DNA from: Rossellomorea sp. AcN35-11
GTDB lineage: Bacteria > Bacillota > Bacilli > Bacillales > Bacillaceae_B
Assembly (NCBI GenBank): GCA_030388825.1
Contig: CP128835.1
Coordinates: forward strand, 1,606,001 to 1,670,000
Length of the DNA: 64,000 nt
Reading direction: 5' to 3'
Made by a program: the position numbers and the translations under genes. Position 1 is the first letter of the stretch. Each line of letters begins with the position of its first letter. Of this stretch, positions 33,161-42,388 are shown one piece after another. The notes under the pieces were generated by a model, which was given only the letters and a program-made list of their open reading frames with translations, was not told where the DNA came from and did no database searches.

Positions 33161-34330
33161 ATGTCAACGGTAAATGTGGCACTGCTGGGTTTTGGAACCG
33201 TCGGTCAAGGAGTCTGGGAAGCGATTGATACCCATCAGGCAAGAATGAGGGAAATCCTCGGTAAGGAGGTTAAGGTAAGGGCCATTCTTATAAAGGATTC
33301 TGCTAAACAACGACAGATCGATTCTTCCATTAAGGTAACCACGAATTTTCAAGAGATTCTGGAAATCCCGGATCTTCACGTAATCTTTGAAGCAATTGTG
33401 GGTGAAGAACCGGGTCATACGTATTTGACCCAGGCCATTGAAAAGGGCATCCATGTTGTAACAGCCAATAAAGCGATGTTTGCTAAACATGGTCCAGATT
33501 TATTGAAAAAGGCAAGGAATCATGACGTATTCATTGGTTTTGAGGCGACGACAGCTGGAGGGGTTCCCGTAATCGGGAGTATCAGGCAGCTTCTTAAGGT
33601 GAATGAAATCGGACAGATTCAGGGAATTCTCAATGGCACGTCAAACTTCATCTTATCTCAAATGAGAAAAAGGGAAATCTCCTTTGAGACAGCCTTAAAG
33701 CAGGCGCAGGAGAAAGGGTATGCCGAAGCCGATCCCACAAATGATATCGAAGGCTTTGATGCTTTGTATAAACTGCTTATTCTAAGTCAAACCGCTTTTG
33801 GGAGGCAGCCCGACTGGAAGGATATTAAACGGAAAGGAATATCACATCTGACGGCAGATTGGCTTCATGCTGCGGAATCATTTCAATTGCGGTTCAAGCA
33901 TGTAGGCTCTCTTGAACGAGATTCATACAATCATATCAAAGGAGAGGTGGAACCCATCCTAGTCCAAGACACCCATCCCTTTTACGGTGTGGAGGATGTG
34001 GAAAATGCCATATCACTGAAGGGCAGTCTTGTAGGCAGGATCACCCTCCTGGGTCCAGGAGCCGGCAAATTACCTACTGGCAGCGCCATGGTAGAAGATT
34101 TCCTATCATTAATCGAAGGAAAATATACGGACTCTGCCCAAAGCAAGATGGGCACCGTTGAAGTACATGAAGAGAGCAACCAACAATGGGTCATCAGAAT
34201 TCGAGGGGATGAAGACGATCAAAGATGGATCCAGTCGTTTACATTGAAAGATCGCATTCAACTTGGCGGCTCCTTGTACGTTCGTGGAAGGCAGCAAAGA
34301 CACGCTTCAATCTCTCCTTCTCTCGAATGA
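33161..34330 (+). CDS. hom: Homoserine dehydrogenase, C-terminus probably frame-shifted
   Basis: Reduces aspartate semialdehyde to homoserine, the branch to methionine and threonine. The N-terminal NAD(P) loop is LLGFGTVGQGVW. Conserved catalytic segments are GILNGTSNFIL, AQEKGYAEADPTNDIEGFDA (split as 20-residue core) and GPGAGKLPTGSAMVEDF. As read it stops at 389 residues within a degenerate ACT-like tail. Around 34290 the +1 frame continues with KDTLQSLLLSNDHIQAV and stays open to 34538, overlapping the next gene, so an extra base is likely there too. The SAM riboswitch upstream marks it as the methionine-directed copy. Confidence 0.88.
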   Translation: MSTVNVALLGFGTVGQGVWEAIDTHQARMREILGKEVKVRAILIKDSAKQRQIDSSIKVTTNFQEILEIPDLHVIFEAIVGEEPGHTYLTQAIEKGIHVVTANKAMFAKHGPDLLKKARNHDVFIGFEATTAGGVPVIGSIRQLLKVNEIGQIQGILNGTSNFILSQMRKREISFETALKQAQEKGYAEADPTNDIEGFDALYKLLILSQTAFGRQPDWKDIKRKGISHLTADWLHAAESFQLRFKHVGSLERDSYNHIKGEVEPILVQDTHPFYGVEDVENAISLKGSLVGRITLLGPGAGKLPTGSAMVEDFLSLIEGKYTDSAQSKMGTVEVHEESNQQWVIRIRGDEDDQRWIQSFTLKDRIQLGGSLYVRGRQQRHASISPSLE

Positions 34331-34455
34331 TCACATTCAAGCCGTTTCTATTCTAAAAGAAATTCCGTTGGAAAATGAAGTCAAAAACGGCGCAGGCTGT
34401 TTCTTAGATGCAGGCAAAGTGTTACCAAAAGATCTGATGGAAAGTAGGGGTATCA

Positions 34456-35652
34456 GTGAGTATCATTGTTCAAAAGTTCGGAGGGACCTCAGTCGGTTCT
34501 ACAGATCGAATCAAGAAGGCGGTCGGGAGTGTCCTTAAGGAAAAAGAAAAGGGTCATGATGTTGTAGTGGTCGTTTCTGCCATGAATAAAACGACGGATC
34601 GTCTTGTACGTTTGGCGTCGGAACTCTCAGCAGAGCCAAGTAAGAGAGAGATGGATATGCTCTTGAGCACCGGTGAGCAGGTGACGATTTCCCTTCTGAC
34701 AATGGCCCTCAAGCATAAAGGAATAGATGCTGTGTCACTGACAGGGAGGCAGGCAGGGATCCAAACCGATGGAGTCTTCGGGAATGCGAAGATCCTTTCC
34801 ATTGATACCCGGAGAATGCAAATGGAATTAGAGAACGGACGAATCGTCGTAGTCGCCGGATTTCAAGGGGTAACCAAAGATGGAGAGGTAACCACATTAG
34901 GCAGAGGGGGATCGGATACGACGGCTGCTGCCATTGCATCGGCATTGAAAGCTGAGAGGTGCGATATCTACACGGATGTAGACGGAGTCTATACGTCGGA
35001 TCCCCGGGTTGTACCCCGTGCATCGAAAATCGCTTCCCTTTCATATGGGGAGATGCTTCGTTTAGCCATGATGGGAGCCGGTGTCCTGCACCCAAGATCG
35101 ATTAAGCATGCCAGGGAACAGGAAGTCCCCCTCGTTGTTCGTTCCAGTCTGCATGAGGGGAGGGGAACCTTGATCAGCGGAAGGGTTCAACGAAATCACC
35201 CTATAGTCGGGGTGGCCCACCAGGCAGACATTTCCGTTCTCACCATCCATGATTGCCGTGGAGGAGAGTCCTTGATTCTATATGATCTTGATTCACACCA
35301 TCTGGAGACGGAAATCTTCAAACACGGGGAGGACCTTGTCCTCATTGTGAAGGAACAGGACTCGAAAGCCGTAATGGAAATGTTAGAACCTTATAACGGG
35401 GCCTATTCCCATATCGAACAAAATGTAAGGTTGGCGAAAGTATCAGTAATTGGACAGATCGATTCATCACGTGAAGTGAAAGAGAAGGTGACCAACGTAT
35501 TCCATGATTATCATATTGGAAAGATATCAGTGTGGGAATCTTCAGTCGGATTAAGTGCTCTTGTTGATAGGGACCACGTAGAAAAAGCGGCCAGAGTCCT
35601 TCATATGCATTTCGGTTTGGATTATGTAGAAGCGAGAAGGGCCGTGTTGTAA
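34456..35652 (+). CDS. lysC: Aspartate kinase (LysC type)
   Basis: A 398-residue kinase phosphorylating aspartate, the entry to lysine, threonine and methionine synthesis. IVQKFGGTSVG at the start, TGEQVTISLL, AGFQGVTKDGEVTTLGRGGSDT-type catalytic loop and DIYTDVDGVYTSDPR are all present, followed by tandem ACT domains. The sequence resembles LysC (lysine-responsive) rather than the YclM type. GTG 34456 follows GGGG closely. It is co-transcribed with hom under the SAM riboswitch, so this pair probably supplies methionine precursors. Confidence 0.92.
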   Translation: MSIIVQKFGGTSVGSTDRIKKAVGSVLKEKEKGHDVVVVVSAMNKTTDRLVRLASELSAEPSKREMDMLLSTGEQVTISLLTMALKHKGIDAVSLTGRQAGIQTDGVFGNAKILSIDTRRMQMELENGRIVVVAGFQGVTKDGEVTTLGRGGSDTTAAAIASALKAERCDIYTDVDGVYTSDPRVVPRASKIASLSYGEMLRLAMMGAGVLHPRSIKHAREQEVPLVVRSSLHEGRGTLISGRVQRNHPIVGVAHQADISVLTIHDCRGGESLILYDLDSHHLETEIFKHGEDLVLIVKEQDSKAVMEMLEPYNGAYSHIEQNVRLAKVSVIGQIDSSREVKEKVTNVFHDYHIGKISVWESSVGLSALVDRDHVEKAARVLHMHFGLDYVEARRAVL

Positions 35653-35679
35653 AGGTTTCGCCATGCATCCTAATCAGAA

Positions 35680-35705
35680 AAGTGTATAGGCTAGCCTATA
35701 CACTT
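35680..35705. terminator. Perfect 26-bp palindrome, bidirectional terminator
   Basis: AAGTGTATAGGCT and its exact complement AGCCTATACACTT form an uninterrupted 26-bp palindrome between the lysC and L,D-transpeptidase 3' ends. The T-tract is weak (TTCCTTCT), so termination is likely but a protein site cannot be excluded. Confidence 0.65.
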
Positions 35706-35709
35706 CCTT

Positions 35710-36204
35710 CTATGGGCGAATGAGTACGGGTGTACCGATTGGAATGAGACCTGCTAACTCCTCTACGTCTTTGTTATACATCCGTATACATCCCCTGGAC
35801 ACGGCTTTCCCGATTGAGCTTGGATCGTTGGTCCCGTGGATTCCATAGCTTTCTTTCGATAGACTCATCCACATCGTTCCAAAAGGGCCGCCTGGATTCG
35901 GTGCTTTGTTGATGATGATGTATTCCCCAATGGGGGTTTCAAATAGAACTCTTCCTACTGCTATGGGGTACTGTTTCATTTGAACCCCGTCTTTGAATAA
36001 CCTCAGCCAGCGGTTGTTAACAGAAACTTGAATGCGGTAGGGGTTATTGGTGGCATCGGGAATCCCAGGGACAGTAATCGTCTGCCCTGGATAAATGATA
36101 TCAGGATTGATGCCGGGATTGGCATTGAGTATGGCAGGCAACGCGGTCCTGTAATCCTTTGATATTTGACTGAGAGTCTCTCCCACTTTGACTGTATGAA
36201 TCAT
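35710..36204 (-). CDS. ykuD: LysM L,D-transpeptidase (YkuD type)
   Basis: A 164-residue enzyme that forms or exchanges peptidoglycan cross-links. An N-terminal LysM module ([16 protein letters not shown]) is followed by the YkuD catalytic domain with GIHGTND and the nucleophile motif SRGCIRM. It has no signal peptide, like B. subtilis YkuD, which is spore-associated and has the same length. ATG 36204 follows GGGAG; the longer open frame has no ribosome site. A terminator palindrome lies 5 bp downstream. Confidence 0.93.
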   Translation of the reverse strand: MIHTVKVGETLSQISKDYRTALPAILNANPGINPDIIYPGQTITVPGIPDATNNPYRIQVSVNNRWLRLFKDGVQMKQYPIAVGRVLFETPIGEYIIINKAPNPGGPFGTMWMSLSKESYGIHGTNDPSSIGKAVSRGCIRMYNKDVEELAGLIPIGTPVLIRP

Positions 36205-36334
36205 CTTACACACTCCCAAAAATTCACTATCCATCTATCCTATGTGAATGTCATAAAGGCGTTCAAGGTGGTGTGTAAGAGAAATGAAAGAAGCTGCCCC
36301 CTTGAGGAGACAGCCTACAGTTGTTCATGCAGCA

Positions 36335-36973
36335 TTATTGAGGCATATTGGTCTGCGGGACCGTTGTGTAACGTTGGAGCATCTGAGTCATGTCCCGGTC
36401 ATTTAATTGCGGTACCTGATAATAACCGTGCTTATTCTGATAAAGGAAAATTTCATAGCTCATTTCAATGAAATTCGGGACGCTGTCAGCCACGACACGT
36501 CGAAGAACAGGGTTTGTCATCTCGAGAGCTGTCATGGCAAGAAGCATGGCCAACGATTTGGTTTGTCCCAGCATATAAGCAGACAAGCCATTATCGGAAA
36601 GGTCGTTGACCGACTGATTTGGTTTCTTGGGAGCTCCGGGCTTGATTCCGTAGGTGGTGATGTTGGTTTGAGTCATGTTGTATTGTTGAGTTGGGACCAT
36701 GGGATCATGACCTGTTGAAAAGCTTTCCACAATCGTATTGTACATAGTCGTGACAAATATTGATTGACGCTTCAGGATATCCTTCAGCTCTGAATCCTTT
36801 ATGTGTTGATCGTACATTTGATACTGATCGAGCATACTGATGATCCCGGCAATGATTTCATGGGCATCAAATAATTCATGTCCACCATGGTTATGACTCC
36901 CAGTGTTCATTTTATTGGGTGGCAGCTGTGAAGCGGGCGGTGTCATACCCTGTTGTTCTCCTTGATTTTGCAT
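36335..36973 (-). CDS. CotF-like spore coat protein
   Basis: A 212-residue protein with a Gln/Pro/His-rich N-terminus (about residues 1-35) and a helical CotF domain containing EIIAGIISMLDQYQMY and MTALEMTNPVLRRVVADSVP. Such proteins are ferritin-like helical spore-coat components. ATG 36973 lies 8 nt after AAGGAGG; an upstream open extension has no ribosome site. It supports a spore-forming host. It is divergent from the lysE gene. Confidence 0.82.
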   Translation of the reverse strand: MQNQGEQQGMTPPASQLPPNKMNTGSHNHGGHELFDAHEIIAGIISMLDQYQMYDQHIKDSELKDILKRQSIFVTTMYNTIVESFSTGHDPMVPTQQYNMTQTNITTYGIKPGAPKKPNQSVNDLSDNGLSAYMLGQTKSLAMLLAMTALEMTNPVLRRVVADSVPNFIEMSYEIFLYQNKHGYYQVPQLNDRDMTQMLQRYTTVPQTNMPQ

Positions 36974-37103
36974 CCATTTTCCCTCCTTGAAAATCACATC
37001 GATGATTAGAATCTCCTTATTAAACCTAATTATGTATTTAATGTTTATACTAAGCGGCCTGTCCGAATACAATAGGAAGAAGTCCATTTGAAGGTGGTTG
37101 AAG

Positions 37104-37734
37104 ATGAGTATATTTATTAGCTACATCATATTGGGGTTATCACTCTCTGCGCCTATGGGGCCGATCAATGCAGCACAATTGGACAAGGGGATCCGTTTCG
37201 GATTCATCCATGCCTGGCTTGTAGGTTTAGGGGGAATGGCAAGCGGACGGTATCTTCATGCTTCTCATTTATTTCGGGGTCTCCCAGTTCATTGATACGC
37301 CGGTCATTAAGTTGTTCTTGTGGGGATTCGGATTCTTTGTATTGACTTATACGGGGATCGAAAGCATCCTGAAATCCGAATCCATTACAAAAGCCTCTCA
37401 TCATCATCAGATTGAAACCAAAGGGAAATCCTTTCGCACAGGATTCTTTATGGCCATTTCCAATCCATTGAGCATACTATTCTGGCTCGGCATCTATGGT
37501 TCGATTTTAGCTCAGACATCGAGCTCTTTTGAAGGGGGACAGATCCTCCTTTATAGCATGGGAATCTTTCTGGGCATCACGCTCTGGGACCTGACAATGG
37601 CAGGTGTTGCTACCGGAGCCAGAAAGCTTGTCAGTCCAAGGATTCTACGATTCATTTCAATCTTTTCCGGTCTGATTTTGATGGGTTTCGGGATTTATTT
37701 CGGAGTCCAGGCCTGCCGGTTATTATTCGGCTAG
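37104..37734 (+). pseudogene. LysE/RhtB-family amino acid exporter, frame broken once
   Basis: An exporter of basic or neutral amino acids with six expected helices. The N-terminal hallmark SLSAPMGPINAAQL is in the first frame and the rest (MLLIYFGVSQF ... SNPLSILFWLGIYGS) in the next. Deleting one G of CGGA at 37236-37237 gives ASDGIFMLLIYFG and a full protein of about 209 residues. ATG 37104 follows AAGGTGG. It starts a same-strand run with the YqcI-type enzyme; both the permease and the arginine-like hydrolase further on suggest basic or guanidino amino acids as cargo (inference). Confidence 0.8.
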
Positions 37735-37798
37735 ACAGACACCCACAAAGCTCTCTCCTAATAGGATAAATGTGTACTATTTAGGAGGGATCGGCTAT

Positions 37799-38545
37799 AT
37801 GTTATGGTCTAAAAGGTTGATCGATGAACAGGGGGAGGAACTTTCTCTTTGGCAGAAAGAAGCGTACCGGCATTTCTCTGCTCTTATGTGCGATGAAGAA
37901 CACCCCTACCCATGTGTACCTGGGAAGCAGGGATTTCAGACAGATACGCTCCGTTTCGGTTTTGCAGAAAATCCGAGAAGCCAAGAAGCCTCATTAGAGC
38001 TTTCGGACCTGCTCAAACAGTACGGTAAAATATCACGGGATACAGGAAAGTATGCATCTCTTGTCGTCTTCTTCCATTCAGATGAAAGAGAGGAAGAGAA
38101 GCCATCGATAGAGGATTATCGGGATATGTTTTGGACATTATTGAATCGAACCCATGAATTGGATGAAGGGCCGTGGCCTGAAGGGATAGCAGAGGACCCC
38201 CACCACCATACGTGGGAATTTTGTTTTGACGGTGAACCCTATTTCGCTTTCTGTGCAACCCCTGCCCATACTGTGAGGAAAAGTCGTCACTTCCCTTATT
38301 TCCTCCTTGCCTTTCAGCCAAGATGGGTATTTGATGAAATCAATGCTTCCACCTCCTTCGGTCAGAAATTAAAGAAAGTCATACGAAAGCGGCTCATCGA
38401 ATACGATGAAAGAGAAGCCCATCCGAGTCTTAAATGGTATGGGCAGGAAGACAATCATGAGTGGAAGCAGTATTATATAAGTGATGATGATTCTTCCCCG
38501 TCTAAATGTCCGTTCATGAATATGCAAAAAAACCTAAAGAGTTGA
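37799..38545 (+). CDS. YqcI/YcgG family protein (GntA-like haem N-hydroxylase)
   Basis: A 248-residue cytosolic protein of the YqcI/YcgG family, which includes the haem-dependent guanidine N-hydroxylase GntA. Conserved family segments include CVPGKQGFQTDTLRFGF, the EFCFDGEPYFAF strand and the NPAH-like CATPAHTVRKSR with FPYFLLAFQPRWVFD. HHHTWEF supplies candidate haem-ligand histidines. ATG 37799 follows AGGAGGG. The 3' end overlaps the convergent permease by 12 bp. Substrate is not known here; arginine or a related guanidino compound is inferred from the family and neighbours. Confidence 0.8.
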   Translation: MLWSKRLIDEQGEELSLWQKEAYRHFSALMCDEEHPYPCVPGKQGFQTDTLRFGFAENPRSQEASLELSDLLKQYGKISRDTGKYASLVVFFHSDEREEEKPSIEDYRDMFWTLLNRTHELDEGPWPEGIAEDPHHHTWEFCFDGEPYFAFCATPAHTVRKSRHFPYFLLAFQPRWVFDEINASTSFGQKLKKVIRKRLIEYDEREAHPSLKWYGQEDNHEWKQYYISDDDSSPSKCPFMNMQKNLKS

Positions 38546-39863
38546 AGCGTTCAGGCTTTGCCTCTTTTTTTCTTTGATGAAAGTGGCAATTGAAATCAGA
38601 CTGATGAACCCGATGCTCACAAAAAAACCGATGCGGCTCACTGAATCAAGAAGTGTTCCGCTGATCGCCAATAAGATGAGAATGAACGGGACGATGGTTT
38701 GAATACGGTCCCAATGTGTCCTGCCCATCAGCCTGTGAAAGGAAGCGAGGATGAACATCCATGTGTACAGGAGCATCAGTCCCGCAGCAGTAGTGACATA
38801 TTCGAATAATTTATCAGGCAGGAGCATGGCGATCAGAATGGAACCAGCCACAACGAGTGTGGTGAGCCCGAAAGCCGGAAGCGGAACCTGCATTTTCCCT
38901 TTTTTTAGCGAAGACTTTCGGGGCATCCCCTTCTTCGGCCAATGCCACGAGCATCGTCGTGACTGCATATAGGGAAGCGACCATGGTAGAGAAACCCGCA
39001 ATGATCAGGATGGCATTGAATACATGGGGCACCCAGGGAAGTTCATACTGTTTCAGGGCGGTGAGAAATGGACTTTCATCAGGACTGATCTTTTCTGCCG
39101 GTACGAGCTTCAAAACGAGGTAAAACGAAACAATGTAAAGAAATGTCAAGATAAAGAGCATGATGTTCCCTGACTTGGGTGCATCTTTCGGGTCTTTCAG
39201 CTCCTGAGCCATCAATCCCATTACTTCAATCCCCCCGAACCCGTAAAAGGCAAAAAGAAGGGCAAGCCATAATCCCTTACCATTGTGGGGCAGAACCTCT
39301 TCTAATGGATGTTGAAGAGGGAGGTCCGATGACGCAGCTCCCAGCCACCCGAATATGGCGGCGATACCGATGATGATGAACATCACGATGGCTGCCACTT
39401 TCATGATTCCAAACAGATTCTCCATCTGCTCCACTTTCTTAACGCCCATTAAGATGATCAATAATCCAAGACCTGCAAATCCCGCTGTAAAGATCCACAG
39501 GGGGATGTCTGGAAACCAAAATTGAGCGAAGAGAGCAAGGGCTGTCAGCTGACTTCCCATGATGAGCATTTCTGCTGACCAGTAGACCCAGCCGTTACTG
39601 AATCCCGCCCAGGAACCAAAAGCCTGTTTAGCATATGTTCGGAAGGACCCCTTTTCAGGGTGATCGGCCGTCAGCTTTGCCAGGGCCTGAAACACCATCC
39701 ACGTTCCGATTCCCGCTACCAGATAGGCAATGAGGACAGAAGGACCCGCCCTTTGAATCGGTATGGCAGATCCAAGGAAGTAACCGGTTCCGATGATACA
39801 GCCGACCCCTATAAAGGAAAGCTGCCACCATGTAAGACTGCTTTGTTTTGTACATTTACTCAT
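38534..39863 (-). pseudogene. APC-family amino acid permease, frame broken once
   Basis: An amino acid/polyamine/organocation superfamily permease of about 443 residues with 12 expected helices. The N-terminal family motif is LSFIGVGCIIGTGYFLGS and the central GIEVMGLMAQELKDPKDAP is diagnostic. The frame breaks in a run of seven A (on the minus strand) at about 38899-38905. Removing one joins EEGDAPKVFAKK to GKMQVPLPAFG. It is divergent from the dimethylargininase-like gene and convergent with the YqcI-type gene, so substrate uptake for a guanidino pathway is possible. Confidence 0.82.
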
Positions 39864-39988
39864 ATCTATTCACCTGACCTTCAGCCTTCATAGTTTTTCA
39901 ACAGTGATCATGAAATATGTGAGGTTCGAATGATTTTTTGGTTAAAGGAGAAAGTAAGGGAAACTGTTGCAAAGGGGGCTGACCCATA

Positions 39989-40933
39989 GTGAAGATTCAT
40001 CCAAACTGCTGGAATGAACATGGGGAATTAAAGACGGTGATGGTGTGCTCACCTTCTTCATTGGATATACCTGACCAGAGAACCGCAGACTATATAGGAT
40101 GGGAAAAGCCAGTCGATCAGGAAAAGGCGAAAGAAAATCATGAAAGTATGATGAATGCAATGGAAGACAATGGAGTAACGGTGATCGATTACTCCAAGTA
40201 CCTTGAGGGTGAGAAGGCTGAACTGAATCATCAGCTCATCAATCGGGTGTTCGTAAGGGATTTAGCTTGTGTATATGGAAACACCGTTATCCCAGGGGAT
40301 GCAGGCATTACGATGAGGGCTCCCGAATACATTCACAGCCATGAGTTGTTTCAATCATGGTTTGATGATGAATCATTTTCAATCGAGGATAATAACCGCT
40401 TCAAGGCATTGGAGAATGGCGATGTCTTTGTACTGAATAAAGATGCCGTCTTCATCAATACCGGGATGAGGACGAGCATCGAAAGCATAGAAGAGATCAA
40501 ACAGAGGATCTTCAGTGCAGGGTTTTCAGAAGTTGGAATCATCGACCTGCCCAGGACAGGGGAAACACTGCACCTTGATATGAACTGCAATGTAGCAGGG
40601 GACGACCTCCTCATCGCGAAAAGCTACATTAGGTTGTTCCCTGTACAGGTCGTCAATGAAAGAGGCGGGCGCTATATCATGATGGAAGAATTTATCCACC
40701 GCCAAGGGTTTGACGTTCTCTGGACAGATGAGGTGAAACATACGGTGGCCGATATCAACTTCTTGAATCTTGATCCAGAAACCCTGTTAGTCAGCACAAA
40801 ATGCAATAAAAAAATGTTAAAAGATCATCCCAAGTTAAATGGTAAAAAGATTGTAGAAGTGGATGTAAATGAGTTGGAAAAAGGAGGAGGGGGAATAAGG
40901 TGCATGACACTGCCGTTTGAGAGGGAATCGTAG
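39989..40933 (+). CDS. Dimethylargininase / amidinotransferase-family hydrolase
   Basis: A 314-residue guanidino-modifying (pentein) enzyme. Visible active-site elements are NRVFVRD with its acidic residue, the histidine in TLHLDMNCNVAG and the nucleophilic cysteine in GGGGIRCMTLPFER. The family includes NG,NG-dimethylarginine dimethylaminohydrolase and arginine deiminase; length and layout favour the former. GTG 39989 has AAAGGGGG upstream. Divergent from the permease. Next to a YqcI/YcgG hydroxylase, N-hydroxyarginine or a methylated arginine are reasonable substrates (inference). Confidence 0.85.
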   Translation: MKIHPNCWNEHGELKTVMVCSPSSLDIPDQRTADYIGWEKPVDQEKAKENHESMMNAMEDNGVTVIDYSKYLEGEKAELNHQLINRVFVRDLACVYGNTVIPGDAGITMRAPEYIHSHELFQSWFDDESFSIEDNNRFKALENGDVFVLNKDAVFINTGMRTSIESIEEIKQRIFSAGFSEVGIIDLPRTGETLHLDMNCNVAGDDLLIAKSYIRLFPVQVVNERGGRYIMMEEFIHRQGFDVLWTDEVKHTVADINFLNLDPETLLVSTKCNKKMLKDHPKLNGKKIVEVDVNELEKGGGGIRCMTLPFERES

Positions 40934-41026
40934 ATGTCATTGATCTAGTTGTCAAAAGCAGGAGTCGACGGATTCTCAGTATGAGTGGAAATGTATAAAG
41001 CAGTTCTTCTGGAAACGATGACAACA

Positions 41027-41058
41027 TTCAGCATCATTTCCTGGGAAACGATGCTGAA
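41027..41058 (+). other. Long hairpin after the dimethylargininase-like gene
   Basis: TTCAGCATCATTTCC (41027-41041) and GGAAACGATGCTGAA (41044-41058) form a 15-bp stem with one A/C mismatch and almost no loop. The GGAAACGATG of its 3' arm is also present as a direct copy at 41011-41020. There is no T-run. Confidence 0.45.
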
Positions 41059-41093
41059 CGCTGCCGACTGAGGGAGGGATTGTCGAAATACAG

Positions 41094-41134
41094 AAGCGCC
41101 CATCATCCTTAAAGGGGATGATGGGCGCTTTCTT
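41094..41134. terminator. Bidirectional terminator
   Basis: AAGCGCCCATCATCC pairs with GGATGATGGGCGCTT, then TTCTTT. It lies between two convergent genes. Confidence 0.88.
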
Positions 41135-41142
41135 TACTTATT

Positions 41143-42231
41143 TTAATGTACGGCCTGTACCATTTGGAAATCACACACTTTGTTCCTTCCTGTCCGTTTG
41201 GCCAGATACAAGGCTTTATCCGCTTGTTCAAAAATTTCTTCATCAGTAGAAGAAACGGTATCCGGAAAGGTGGATACGCCGATGGAAACCGAAATCGAAA
41301 TGGTTTGGGAAGAGCTGATGGTAAATCTATGTTTTTCAACTGCCGCCCTGATCCTCTCTGCGATGGCCATGGCGTGTTCATGAGGACAATCCAGTAAAAG
41401 GATGCTGAATTCTTCCCCGCCATTCCTTGATACAATGTCAAATGATCTTGAATGTATGGTCAATACTTTTCCAAGCTCCTTCAAGACTTCATCCCCGGCA
41501 TGATGACCGTAAGTATCATTGACGGTCTTGAAATGATCGATGTCAATCAATAAAAATGATAGCTTTTCATTTCTTTCCTTCGCTTCTTTCAGGGACTGGT
41601 TGTAGCTCACATCAAATTGTCTGACGTTATTAAGATTTGTCAGGAAATCTTTCGTCGCATTCAATTCGAGAAGATGATACCGGTCATTCGATCGTTTTAT
41701 CTGTTCTGCAATGAAATAGGCGATAAACCCTGCCCCAATCGATGTGAAAAAGTGATAAGGAATGATGGCAAGTGTCTGCTCGAATCCGACATTAATCAAT
41801 AAAGCGATAAAGATGATGGCAAGGCTGATGGTGTTCATCGTTTGTAGTTTACGGAGATTTTGACTGGCCAGGCGGGTCATTAAACCGCATGATACACCTA
41901 TGATCAGCATGCCTGAACCAGCCACAAAAGCCTGTGGGGTGAGACCGAACATCAATATTCTGCCTGCGGCAATGATGGTGGCCGAAAGAAGGGCAGGTCC
42001 CCAGCCAAAATAAACTGCAGCTGTCACCGTCGCCAGATGCCTTAAATCGATCATGCTATGATTGGACAGGGGAATAGTGAAATTCATAAGTGCAAGACCT
42101 AGAATACCAAAGAATATTCCTATTAAAATGGATAGATATGGAGTTGTTTTAATCCTGTTCCTCATGAGGATACCGGCAAAATAAAGGAATGAAATAAAGA
42201 CGCAAATGTTAACGAACATTAGTTCGAACAT
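41143..42231 (-). CDS. Membrane diguanylate cyclase (5TM + GGDEF)
   Basis: A 362-residue protein that makes cyclic di-GMP. The N-terminal half has five to six hydrophobic helices of the 5TMR-LYT sensor type. The C-terminal GGDEF domain shows DIDHFKTVNDTYGH, the active motif GGEEF, and an inhibitory RxxD site (RSFD) five residues before it, so product feedback is expected. ATG 42237 abuts the GGGGGG site; ATG 42231 is better spaced. It is a single gene convergent with the dimethylargininase-like gene. Confidence 0.9.
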   Translation of the reverse strand: MFELMFVNICVFISFLYFAGILMRNRIKTTPYLSILIGIFFGILGLALMNFTIPLSNHSMIDLRHLATVTAAVYFGWGPALLSATIIAAGRILMFGLTPQAFVAGSGMLIIGVSCGLMTRLASQNLRKLQTMNTISLAIIFIALLINVGFEQTLAIIPYHFFTSIGAGFIAYFIAEQIKRSNDRYHLLELNATKDFLTNLNNVRQFDVSYNQSLKEAKERNEKLSFLLIDIDHFKTVNDTYGHHAGDEVLKELGKVLTIHSRSFDIVSRNGGEEFSILLLDCPHEHAMAIAERIRAAVEKHRFTISSSQTISISVSIGVSTFPDTVSSTDEEIFEQADKALYLAKRTGRNKVCDFQMVQAVH

Positions 42232-42336
42232 GAACATCCCCCCTTAGAAGGAATTGGTTAGTATGACAAAATACCTATTTTCTCCATTATAACGGAAAAT
42301 GGATATAAGTGGGTAAGTTATTTATCATATAAATGG

Positions 42337-42368
42337 AAAAAAGGCCATCTGAAATCGATGGCCTTTTT
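42337..42368 (-). terminator. Terminator of the neutral protease gene
   Basis: AAAAAGGCCATC and GATGGCCTTTTT form a 12-bp stem with a 7-base loop. The T-run on the minus strand follows the protease stop codon. Confidence 0.9.
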
Positions 42369-42388
42369 CTATTTATTCCTTCATTGAA

